The position numbers were made by a program, and so were the translations under genes. Positions 42,071 to 54,200 of a stretch of 64,000 nt of DNA are shown here, one piece after another (within the stretch, counting starts at the first letter, position 1; every line of letters starts with the position of its first letter). Source of the DNA: Tigriopus japonicus (Eukaryota; Arthropoda; Copepoda; Harpacticoida; Harpacticidae); NCBI GenBank assembly GCA_010645155.1, contig JAAGOF010000251.1, positions 1,294,784 to 1,358,783 on the forward strand, read 5' to 3'. The notes beneath the pieces are model-generated. The model saw only the letters and a program-made list of their open reading frames with translations. It ran no database searches and was not told the origin of the DNA.

Positions 42071-45000
42071 TTTTAGTACAAACTCTGTCGATCTTAGTTA
42101 TCTTGTCAGGATTACGTTAAACCTAAACAAACGCAACACGTGTTATCAAAGTCTCTGCTGAACGAGGCCTTGAAAAAGCTTGGTAAGGAAAATCTAATCC
42201 CCACCTAGCTCATGACAAATGGACTGAAAGCATTCTCCAAGAATGTGGCTTTGACCAAACTATCACGTTTTGTGTCAATCCCCGTGTTCCTGAATCGAAA
42301 AGACAGCCTTTGAGCCGCAGATGCTCACTCACTCACTTACTGAAAGACCCCGAGTGTTTGCAGAAGAAAGTGAGTGAGGAGGAGTGCAAAATGGAAACGA
42401 GTCATTTGTCTTGAGGCGAGGCCTTTCAGCATTGGATCCAATGGCAATTCATAGTCAAGTGCATCAGCATTGAGAGCTGAGAAGATTTCTGACAAGTTTT
42501 GCACACACCTGTTTGTGGTCCAGAAGATGGATGACGAATGTTAGATAAGGGCTCATATGTCCGTACGAAAAGGAAATCATTCATTTCCCAAGAGGCGTTG
42601 TAACTTCATTACTCAAGGTCTCTCCAGATCCGCTATCCCTACTTCCACATAATAATTCTCGCTGTAACTTCACTTAATTTACAAAGACGCCTACACTTTC
42701 TGTAATAACGATTTGTGGTCATGTAAAATTGAAACACTAACGCAAGCCCTAACGATTAAGGCTCCCTAATTTGAGGTGTTCGAATACCGACAAGTTTCCT
42801 CACTTCGTTTGATTTAGTACTACTGACGTTTAAACAATCAAAGTATGAGCGATCTAAAAGCAATTTGATTTGTCATAAAAAAAGTCAATCAGTTATCTTT
42901 ATTGACCCTTTTCTGAGCTTTTGGGGAGCTCGATGAAAGTGATTCATGAAACTCCACAATTGTCCATTCAGCCGAAAACTAAACGCGATTCCATTCAATT
43001 CCGCTTGTCTCATCCAGGTTCCCGGAACTTGGCGAAAATATCGGCACCAAAGAGACAAAGGTTTTTAAACCCGTATAGTATTGGAAAAGGATGCTTCCTT
43101 TGCCAAATCCTCGCTTGTCTTTCTTTTCTCTTTCTCTTGGCCTCGAAAAGAGCCAATTCGAAAGGATCAACAAAGTCGAAGCCATGGTGCAAAAGAGTTC
43201 ATACCACACTTCAAACCCAGAGCTTTGATACCTAAATCTTCCAAATTTCTTCGGCATTGAGTTGTATTGAAGAGCAACCCCTCAAGATTTATTCTTTTGC
43301 GGGAAGATAGTGGGACAACCCGAACTCTGAGAGATTTTCACAAAGTCTTCTTGTCCTTCAATACCATCGATTTTCAAGCCAGCCTCACGTGGGGAAATGC
43401 ATTGGTTCCAATAACCTGGAATGCGACCGATAGATTATTTATCTATTGGTTTATTTAGCGTTCAACAACACCAAGAATCCCGCAGAGACCAACACGATCA
43501 CTGAGCTCACTAAAGTCTAAATGGCAAAGTTTTGACTCTTGATTTTCGATTATTCATGTGAATCTTCAACCCTTTGTGTGGCTGGTTTGAGTTCAGGTAT
43601 GTGAGTTACGGCAGGCACGAAGAGAAAAAGTTGAAGAACTTGAACAAAATCGATTCCAATCCATCTTGATCTAAAGAAGATTGGGACACAAAAGCCTTGG
43701 GAAATAGGCGACGTGTGTCGGAGCAAAGGGGACAAACTTTCTTTTTATTTTGCTCTCTTTCTCTCATCTAACTTTATCCTTCGGATCGCGTATTGGCCCA
43801 ATGAAGAGCCATGTAATTATGAGTGACAAGCTTCCATTAGGCCAAGTGGTGTATCTTCATTGATGTGAGATTAGAAGGAGAACCCTCTCTGGGTCCCATG
43901 TTCCCAGGTCTTGAAAGTTGCTTCCCTTTTTGTGCTTCTCAATTGATTTTAATAGACAAGGGAGGAACCATACATTGGATTGGTCCTCTACTACATTGCT
44001 AAAATATGTAAATGATACAAAAAATGGCGGGTTGTTCCTGCCGTTAAATTACAACTAACGAGTTTAAGCCGTTTTCATGCAAAAAAGACATTTCCCAGGC
44101 CTACTACAACGGCCATAGATAACAGTAAAGCATTGTTCATTTCAAGGAAGGACAAATCCCTTTGAGGAAGTTCTTGTAAGCCTTTGTCCACCTAGCACGA
44201 AATGTGTACGTGAAACACACTGGCCTCATTTACTTTTTCCCCTTTTCTTTGTTTGTTTCATGAGGTTTCTACCTTTTGAACAAGCATTAAATTTAGATGA
44301 CACAAACTTCCTCTATTGTCTGGGTAACCTTGTTCCACCCGTTCATACCTGGAACACTCTTCCTGAAGTTCAGTGAAACGTCCCAAGCAATGTGGTGACC
44401 TTGCTGACCAAGCCCCCTAACGCACTTCAACCATGGATTTTCTTTCATTGCTCCTGGTGCTCCTGGTCAGCCCTGTCCCAAAATATTCGTACTGTGTCCA
44501 TTGGCCTTTAAACTGATTCTTATCATGACTTTGTTCAACGAGCATAAAAATACTCGGCCATGGTCAAGGAAGTTGATGGAACCAGACATGAACCGTGCTC
44601 TTATCATACCTCCTAATGACTTGTCCACGGATCCGAGGATGGTTTTCGATGAAGCTTGTTGACTTTATAGCCACTCTATAGTGATCATTCTTGTTTGAGT
44701 TGCTGAGTCAGAGGATTTTTCTCTTCCTCTTTGCCAGGGATTTGAGTAAAGCTTCAAGTGCATCAATACCACGATCGGAATGAGTAAGAAGAAAAACTTT
44801 GAAAAACTCGGGGCATTCCCAATCATCAGCCACGCATAAGAACCTTGAAACGCATCGTTGAGCACACGTGACGGAACTTGATTCACCCAAAGCCATCCAA
44901 CATTCACGGCCTTTATCGTCAAGTCTAAAGTATTCAGTGATTTGACTTAGGAGAAAGAGCCTTCTTTTCTTTGTTGTCTTTTCCATTTCCGTAGATTCGG

Positions 45001-48000
45001 GGAAGGATTAGTACGTAGACAAACTCTTGTTTATCCTTTTATCAGGGTGACCCATTTTGGCTTTATTTTTTATGCTAGATTCAAATTTCTGTGAGTGCAA
45101 AGAAGATCCTTTGTTCAAGGGAGAACAACTTTTTAACGGTTATTGACTATTTCTACGGGTCAAATGGGAAGTGGTGCTCTGAGAAGCTCCAAATTATTTT
45201 TTGTCCCTCTCTCATGCAACCACTTGGTTGTCCAATGACCGACCATTTGGGGACTTAAATTAATTTTGACACAAGTTTTGCCCGATCTTACAAAAAAAGT
45301 CGAGACATAATGCTTGTGGTCTCCTGCACAAACCACTGACACAAAAATGCAAGTCAGTGGGCCCAAAAGAGCCCAAAATGTCATCAAGAAAAGCTTATGG
45401 TCTCCTCTTTGTTGTGGCTCGGTTGCCATCTTCATTCTGAACCATTCATGTTCCCTGTGGTTTTCATTAATCCATGATGGTTTTGCAACCTCTCTTATGA
45501 ATACATAGACCTGGTCATATTAAAGGCAACATGTTCCTTGGAGCATCAAAAGTATGAGCCCATTAAATCAAGCATTTCAAAACTTCCCTTTCAACAAGTT
45601 GACCTGAAATCTTGAGTAGCAAACGGCGACCCTGAGCGAGCATGCCAATTCTGAGGTTTCATTAGACGGAAATTTGCAAAATTCCAAAGTTCTTCCCCTT
45701 CAAATTGCATATAGAGCGAGGAAAGGAAACCAGGGGGAAATTACATTGGAAGACCGGGTTGCAATACAAAAAAGGAACCGGAGTTGCATAAATGTCTGTA
45801 GTTGTGCGCCTTAAACAACCATTTTGTACGTATTCCCTTGGATTTGTATTGTATGAATGCTTCTCATGCTTTAATTCTGAGAGTTACAACATTTCGAAGG
45901 GGGATCAATATCATTAGTAATGCTCCCCAGTTTGACACCTTAAGGAACTTTCGAGCCAATTGGAAGTTTTGTCAATGGATAATCACTTATTTCTTATAGA
46001 CAGCTCTCAGGTGAAGTAACTTTCCGCTCTAATCAATGGAGCCAAATCGTAATTATTCGATACCAATTGTCACCAATCTAACTTGGTCCAATGGGGCCAA
46101 TAGCGGCCAAGGTGTGCGTTTCCCCCTCACCATTGCTATTCTCTTTGGTTGAAGAGGACCGCCAAATGAAAACGTCGTGGTGAACCTTCTTCTATTATTC
46201 TGAAGTAGTCGAGCGACAATTTTGACTACACTATGAGAAATGATTGTCATTGTTGGGCATGTAGTGAGTGAGTAGTGAGTAGTGACCCCCATTGGTCCAA
46301 GCTTGGACCAAATTACGCTTTTTTGACAAGCCCCGCCACCATTAATCAACATGCATTTTCAAACAACGAGCGTGGAGAATGGCACTGAAGTCTTAGAGAC
46401 CAATGGATCTTCAAAGACATTGGTGAGGCTTGAGTATGTGGGCCGGGCACGAAGAGGTCTGGAACATAACATTGGTTTTCAATTACAAGGTCATTGGAAC
46501 TCTATCATTGGTGAGACAACCACAACCATGCTCACCATAAAGACATGCACGCCAACCACTCCGACCAAACACAAATGCTTACTTCCAATCATGACCGAGC
46601 TCCTTTGCGTCTCACATGGAATTCTTGATGACATGGAGGCATCACTTTGCTCAAGGTCGTAGAGCCTTGCTTTCAAAGTTGGAGGAACAAAGATTATTAT
46701 ACAAATCTTTCATGCGACAAAAACGCGGAGAGGCATATCAATTTTAGACTAATTAGTGCATTCGTTTTTGCATGATTGTTTACTTAAGGGCTCTTAACTA
46801 ACGGTTTTAATGCATTCGTCTACTGGTTCAAAATCAAGTTCGTGATTTTAAACAAACGTGCCTTTTTGAAATGGAGTGTCATGTATGTTCAGACTAAAAA
46901 ATACAAGAAAAGATTTCGTATAGCACATCACGTACCAATGAATGAGTTTGTAGTTTCTCTCTTTTAAAATGTTCATTTCTGAAAAACACTGCAAACATAA
47001 TCAAGAAGGTCAAGTTGCTGTTGTTGATGGGTAAGCGAGTTAAATGCAACGATAAAAAAAAATAAAGAGCCTCTTCAAGATGTAGTTGAAAAGCAAACCT
47101 TCCCAATGAATGAGTAGTCCCTGTCTAGTCCTTTATTATCTTGATGGAAAACGAACATTCACAGGCAAAGAAGAACCCTTCGTTTTTTTGGTGGTAGCGA
47201 TGGTAAGGTTGTCCCTGTTGTCCTCAAAGACCAACGAACATGCAACTATTTTCCTCGGTCTCATTCAGCATAGAGCTCTCAACTAAGAGAATAACAAACG
47301 TTCGTTCCATCAATGATCCTACTGTTGTTTGGTTCAAATTTGTTCTAGAAGATCTTTTGAAATCTTAGCCCCTTTGAGCCCTGAAATGATATAATAAAGC
47401 TCAGAGCTCAAATGAAACGATTTGAGAAAAGGTTTGCTGCCATTTCTTCCAAAAAGAGTTCTAAAATACAGACTGGACGTTCTAATGGAACAAAAAAGGA
47501 GCCTTGAAATGCCATGTCCTTTGAAAATGGAGCGCTTATTCCAATCGAAATGGAGGCACGCAAAATTGCCACTCTAATTCAAAACTTGGACCGACCAATG
47601 GATCTGTTCTTGGTTAATAAAAGAATAAACACAACTCGCAAACATGACGCGCAATTTTTTTAAATACTTTTCGACGAAATAATAAGGGTCTCCAAAGACT
47701 GGGAGTTTAAATCCATTTCCTGTCGGCAACTTGAAACTTTCGGAATAGCATGTTTTTTAATCAAACATCATCATCCCAGATTCTAGTTAGTTACGTGCTA
47801 CAATACTTTTTGAAATGGTGCTTTTCTCAGACGTTTTGCTATTATCCGAGTGTATTAATTTTAATTGTATATAATAAAGACAGACCTCTCTTGTCAATTT
47901 GGCGAAGCCTAACTTTTTGCAAATTTGCTCGAGGATGATTTCAGAATCGATGGATTACGAGAACTAAAGTTTAAAACAAGTATTGCAAATCAAAAATCTT

Positions 48001-49068
48001 GAAAACACAATTCCTTACTAGAGAGCGAATTTGGTCTTTGTTACTTTCTGGAATTTCTCAATTTTGGAGAAATATACCTGCAAAAAGGGGTCATTTTTGA
48101 TTCTACGTACTCTTAAGAGTGTCGTAAAATCCGGCATGACATTACGTAGTTTTATAATCGGATACAATGCAGTTCTTTAGAAGTGACGGAAGTTTCCATG
48201 CTATTGTTTGTTGTTCAAAAGTTAAGGAGGAACACAAATAGAAATGCTGTCAAGTATAGCCAAGTTTCATGATTATGATCAACGAAAGGCTTCGGCTGAT
48301 CCTTGCCAAAAGTGGTAAATGTGAATGACGTACGTGATGACGGCAAATGCTTGAAAATGGAAATAAGCATACCTCCTTCATTTGGCAAGCTTTGGGTGAA
48401 TGTTTGTGGATGATACCATGTATGTGCAATTATAATGATTGGTTGGTAGTTTTTTTCCTTCTGTGTGACATGGATATTTGGCAAATTAAACTGTTTACAC
48501 AACGGACGTCGACCGAGTTTGCGAAAAGAAAGGAGAACTCGTGGGATAATTGCAACAATTTCCATTAATTTCCACATCCGACCTTAAACTCTCATTGACA
48601 TACGACTATAATTCACATTCATCGGCTCACAAGTTTCAAGGTACTTTTATGTGTACTTGATATGTTTATTTTTAGGTTAAAAATGAGATGAAATTGATCA
48701 AATTTCAAAACAGGTTTCGGTAGTTATCTAAATGTATTTAAAAGGGTATGGCAAAGAAAATTCTTTCTTTCAAATAGCCTCGTCACTGATTGGTAGACAA
48801 AATGTAAATATTTTCCCCTTATTTTCAAATGTAAAATCAATTTTCTAAAATCCCTCTTCTAGAAAGTAATTTCATCAAAACGAGAATATTTCGACCAAAG
48901 GGATCGACAACTCCATCAAGTTCGGATTCTAGCTTTCCCCCACTGTTTTTCAATGTGTTTGCAATGAAAAAATAGACCTATGAAACGTATCCAACTAACA
49001 ATACACTTCTTTTTCTGACAAAACCTTTTTTGAACTCTTCCGAAGATGAAACCAAAGCTGCCGCATGT

Positions 49069-49249
49069 TAACGCACTTAATTCAAAAAGCGCGAGTGTAC
49101 CAAAATCAAGTTAGATTAACGGGTTTCGAGAACATACTCGCAACAGCTGCTGTGTTTGAAAGGCAGTAGCTGTGGCGAGTATATACTTGACGAACGTTAA
49201 TCTGACTTGAATTTGATTTACTCGAGCTTTTTGAATTAGGTGTGTTAAC
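49069..49249. mobile_element. TTAA-flanked snap-back (foldback) MITE, about 180 bp
   Basis: The two halves are reverse complements over nearly the whole length. The left arm starts GTTAACGCACTTAATTCAAA and the right arm, reverse-complemented, starts GTTAACACACCTAATTCAAA. About 84% of the outer 50 bp match. The centre folds as ATACTCGC-ACAGCT-CTG against its complement around a loop near TGTTTGAAAGG. TTAA at 49070–49073 and 49245–49248 could be a target duplication, as for piggyBac-type insertion, or part of the terminal repeat. No coding capacity. Confidence 0.68.
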
Positions 49250-51225
49250 GTCCGGACTATTCATATTGTCGTGTTCCAAGAGGCAGTCAAAACAGCGAAG
49301 TGATATTTGTTGTCTTTCTTCTGTTCACTAAATGCATAACAGAGGGCGTCCAGTGCCACTAGCACATCCAACTACTAAGGCCCTTTACTTATCGCTGTGA
49401 TAACGGTTTCCGATATTGTTTCTTGAAAGTGCTCCTTCCTTCTATTCCACACAATCACTTTGCTTGGACCTCATGGTTTAAGCTGGCTACTTGGCCATTC
49501 TATTATGCTGATAGACCGTGTACTATGAAAAATAAATCGGATATCATCAAGAGTGCAAAGGTTGTTTCCATTTCCAGGATTCCCTTACATAACTCGTCTT
49601 CATTTTGCTGATAAAGTCCTCATGAAATTTGTATTCTCTTAGTTTGAAGATTTGTCTTTTTTTCTTAGTTTGCGTCGTGTACTCCTACCAACAAACGTTG
49701 TGGAGTGTTTCCTGGGATCTGTATCGAGATATATCGGCTAATACTTGAATTGAGATCTCCAATTTGTGTGCGTTTCTCGGAAATGGGGCCGAGCGAGAAG
49801 AAGAGAAAAAGCATTGGCTTTTAGACACATTGTTTATTCTATCTTGAGATGGATCTCCATATTGAAACTGGCGAAACACTTTGATCATTCCAATTGATTC
49901 CAACAACGCACTAAAAGCTTGTCACGGAAAAAGGAGATCGAGACGAGAATTGAATGGCGGAGAGAAGCTCCATTTCCTTGATTGCACCCAATTCATTGGG
50001 TTTTATTACCATGAAGTGCTCAAACCGCTGGCTTAGCAGAGTGTGTGAGTAATTCGAAACCTTCAACGTCCACTTCTCATACTTGTCTGTAACAACAGGA
50101 GAAAACTTGGCATTTAAGACAAAGAAAACAAATTCTAGCCTTCTTTCCTTGACCTCCATCAAGAAAAATAGTTTACAGAAAGGAGCAAATGAAATTAGAT
50201 TTTGTCCGTGCATCTCTACTTAACATTTAAGTGAATTTGTCTCGTCCATGTATTCTTGCTTTGCCTCTTTTACGTTTGCTTGTCTTGGCCTTTATTGCTT
50301 TCAAATCCCGGAAATTCAACAATACATTATTCTTGTTTCTTTACGAGCACAAAAGGTGAGTTGTTAAGGGCGCTTTGGGATTTTAGTCTTGAGGAAAGTT
50401 GTTTGCAATAGAAATGCCCAACATTCGATAGAGCCACACTAAACTGCACTTTTAATCACAAAAAAACCTTAATTATTTCTACCATAATTTACAATTTGCT
50501 GTGTTGAGACAATAATGGTAAGTGCCCTTACCAATGCACCTACTTTGCTCTAAAGCAAAGAAACCACTGAAAGAAAGAAACCTCTCCTTTTCTTTTCCTT
50601 ACTTTATTGAAGACACCAAAATTTCCCCTAAAAACGCATCCCAAATACAACGAAGGCCACAGCAATTAGATCCTAGATCGTCAACTCAAAAGTTTGCTTC
50701 AGGCCTTTTCTAGATCTTATATCTGTTTGCGTTTATCAGCGTAAATTCAGAAGTTTGAAATAGCAATGTGCTTGAGAAGTGCTCCCAAGGGGAAATGAGG
50801 GGACCATAACCCAGGGACAGTAAGGTACAACACAAGACCCACAAACCGGATTTTATTGCTCGTAGGCTTTCTTTCTCTGGGAATGGTCGAAAAAAGCAAT
50901 TGTCAACAAGTATCAAGCACGGCAAGGAATAAAATTTTATGGATGCTCACGGGTCATTTATTCATGTGCACATATGACAGCATAAAACAACGAATTGTGC
51001 ACTGGATTTCTAATGTAAGGTGTATTGTAAAGTCATTTCTAAAGACTTGCTGGACCTCTAGAGATCTTGGAGAACATGTCACGAGGCTCTAAAGTTAAGA
51101 AAGTGGTTGTGTAAATAGCAATGAATGAAACCTGGAGGCCATTCTGAAATTCGACATCAAAGGAAAACTTACTGCAGTCTGTACAGTAAACCTCGAGGCT
51201 CTTCAACTTTGTTTGCTTCACTGTT

Positions 51226-51255
51226 TCAACCGTTATATTTTTCAGGTAAGGCTTT
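51226..51255 (+). promoter_or_regulatory. Candidate recursive (ratchet) splice site 2
   Basis: CGTTATATTTTTCAG is followed directly by GTAAGG at 51245/51246, the same juxtaposed pattern as at 38705/38706 and on the same strand. An alternative reading is an ordinary acceptor with an exon starting GTAAGG: in phase 1 this is open for about 34 codons (KALEISNGQRQPRNQKLDAQ onward) to a TGA at about 51349. Joined to the signal-peptide exon, that would make a short secreted peptide. Confidence 0.42.
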
Positions 51256-54200
51256 GGAAATTTCAAACGGGCAAAGACAGCCGAGAAATCAAAAGCTTGA
51301 CGCCCAAATCCTCGGCAGATTGCACCTCACCTTTCGTAGCAGATGTTGAATTTGGTAACAAGTCAAATTGCCCTTAAGCTCTTGAGAATTCTAATCTCGT
51401 CTTTTCTCGTCACGCTCTTGCATTTTCCTCCTTCTCCCAAAACAGCGCTCAATAACGTTCCAAGAGTACTTGTTCCAATATGATTGAGGAGAAATGTCCT
51501 CCGTTCCTTCGATTACACTTTGAGAAGCTGGGCTTTTGCCAATATTTGGTGATTAATATCATTATAATTAGTCCCATCTGTACGAATGTGCAATGTACGA
51601 TATTTTGGCTCCTTTCCAATTATGAATTTTGAGGTTGGATAAAGGGTTTCTTTCCCGTTAATAAGCTGTTTGTTAGAGAGAAAGGATAACAAAAGAATAA
51701 TGGAAATCAAAAGCAGGACTGAAAGTCTTGTAGTAACATAAACATTTTTTTGTAAAATCATTTTACATCCTTGCAAGTCACTTTCAGAAGGTAAACTAGC
51801 CATAACATTTTTCTTAAAAAATGCCATTGATATAATTAAATCAACGTTTGTTTTTGCTTTCGATTTTCGCGTACTCCCCTTTTTAAATACTTTGCAACGG
51901 TTGAATCTTTAAACATTTCATATCTGCTTGATTTCAACTTGAAGCGTCGTTTCTCTACCATCATAAATTTCAGGTCCTGTGTCCCATGATCTTGTTTGGC
52001 TGCATTCGTGCCGTCATATTTTAGCGTGCTACATCTTGGAATGGGAACAAATTACAGCCTAGCCAACGTAGCGTCCGTCCACTTAGTTACTTACTGCCCC
52101 TGCATTGCGCCCTAGTACTGTATGTTTGGTTCGGATTTCTATCCCCAAACTTTTGCTCCCCTTTGGAACTCATGAAGACGGAGCCAAAATCCGTAAACAG
52201 GTCACTTCCGGGGCTTCATGGTGCTCATTGGAAAAGTCAGCTGGGTTCCCAAGTTTCCTTGACAAGTCAGTCACTTCCTTCAGATTTGGCTGCAGTTTTG
52301 TCACCTCGCAATAACGGGCTCATAATTGCGTGTTCCAAGAAAGTGGAAAAAGACCAGAAACCTGACACATCTTTTCCCAATGCAATGTGCTCGCATACTT
52401 GGGACGCGATTCTGCATTTGAAAGTATACTCTTCATATGTGGCATCAGAGCTCAAGCCGCATTTCGTACCATTTGGCAATCCCCGAATTGCACTTCTATC
52501 GAAAACACGTCCCAAAAACGACCTCATTTCTAGGTGGCACTCACTTTGCCATTGCATTTTGCTACATGACAAAGCCAGAACGAAAGCGAGATTTGCCCAA
52601 AGGATCGAATGATAAGCCCCATCCTCACGGTTGTGTCTAAAAAGATGCTTGTGTGAAAGAGCCATCCATGACTGTCCAGGGGTGTTTTCATTAATGATGT
52701 TGTTTCCCTTTAAGCAATTCCCTAATGCCTCTCTAATGCATTTAGTTTTTGTTCTCATCAGAAGCGGAAGAAACCATCACTATGGGACGGCGGTTGGTAG
52801 CAATTTGTTGTCATATACACAGTATTGGTCTTGTTTTTGCCACCATCGATCCCAAGCTCGTTTGTGTTTTTGCTTACGTGAGCGAAACAAAGCAATTTGT
52901 CAGCAAATTTGTTCCAATAAGCTCCTCTTTCGGTTCCGTCTTTTCTACTGTTCCTTGGAGACAGTCGGGCAGAATTAAAACTCGGCAGACTTGACTAATT
53001 GTGAACCCAAAGAGGAAACAAGGCTGGCTGCTTGAGGATCCTTCTCAGACCGTGGATGATGATCCTCTGCCGGAATAATATTGGCAATATTTCAAGGAAT
53101 AGAGCCCGACGTGATCACAATCCTGATCAATCAGGATCTTGTAGGGCTTTTGAACATGCAACACATATCTTCCTCCAGGGCAATTCTAAGGGACACAACA
53201 AGTTCGAAGGGTCCACCGTGGTTGTGCCACCAATATATTGGCACTCTCGTGTTTAGGAACTTTGGCACTTCCCAAAGATTTCTCGAGTCTCAAGCCAGCT
53301 TCTTTCCACTTTTCCTCGTCGATCGAGAGTAGAAAGCTCGCATTGCTCTGAGGGATCAATCACGCCATGCAATGATCCCACAGGAAGCGGTTCAAAATTT
53401 CGCCAGTCAAGCTTAAAGCACGATAAAGACCGACTCGAGGGTGCATTTACTACAAACTCAGAGTCTTGATCCTCGGTGATGAAATGCCCAAGCTCCAGAG
53501 ATTATCTAATTCCGATGCTCCCCACCCAGGACACGGCAAAACTTTCTTTCCTTTAAGAAAAGCTGATGATGATTTCGCCCTTGGCACTAATTATCCCGCC
53601 AAGATTTTCTAAAAAACTTGGTCTCAAGATCCGTTTGTCAACCACCACCAATGCAAAGTCTTTCAAGTGCTTCAATATGTGCGGATTGTCGACTCCCGTG
53701 CTCTGTCATTGGAGTCGTTCATTTCGAAAGACCCTTGAGGTAAATTGATTGTTTACACGTTGTTCCAAGATTTACCCTGGTGCTCCTTTTCTACTTAGAG
53801 AAGACGGCGCACCGTTGTACTATAGAGACCTTGTAAACCAGTCTCGAGTGATTGAGTGAAACTCAAGCCTCAAGAATGTTGAAAGGCTTTTTATGGACGA
53901 GGCCATATCCACGATTGTTTCGAGGTACCTTGCCAAGCTCGATCAGTTACCAGTTCGCCGTGTATTCTGGTGTGTGTGTGTGTGCGCAGCGTAGTACATA
54001 TACGCAGACTACCGCAGCTTTCACTTGGCCTTGTATGTATATGGTTGCGGCTGCCACCATCACCTCACACCCTTAAGCCTCTCAGTCTTTTGAGTAAATA
54101 TACATAGTATATGAGGCCGATATGAATGAGAGGCGTCAAGACGAGAAGTATGAGGTTATCCATCATCGTAGTCAACGACCAGTACCCATGAAATATATAG

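Larger units (their letters stand above)
38706..51245 (+). other. Non-coding stretch, probable middle segment of the long intron
   Basis: About 12.5 kb between the two candidate ratchet points. It contains the TTAA-flanked snap-back element (49069–49249), a GTAC-rich near-palindrome at 42048–42070, and a short GTAGTGAGTGA-type direct repeat at about 46260–46285. A weaker acceptor/donor juxtaposition, AGTTCAG|GTATGT, occurs near 43597. No supported coding exon was found. Confidence 0.35.

Noticed and set aside
43583..43603. Third ratchet-like site AGTTCAG|GTATGT
   Set aside because: Poor pyrimidine tract and a non-GTAAG donor; too weak beside the two TTTCAG|GTAAG sites.
52163..52758. Overlapping 149- and 163-codon frames on opposite strands
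   Set aside because: No domain, signal or splice context; mutual overlap points to compositional artefact.
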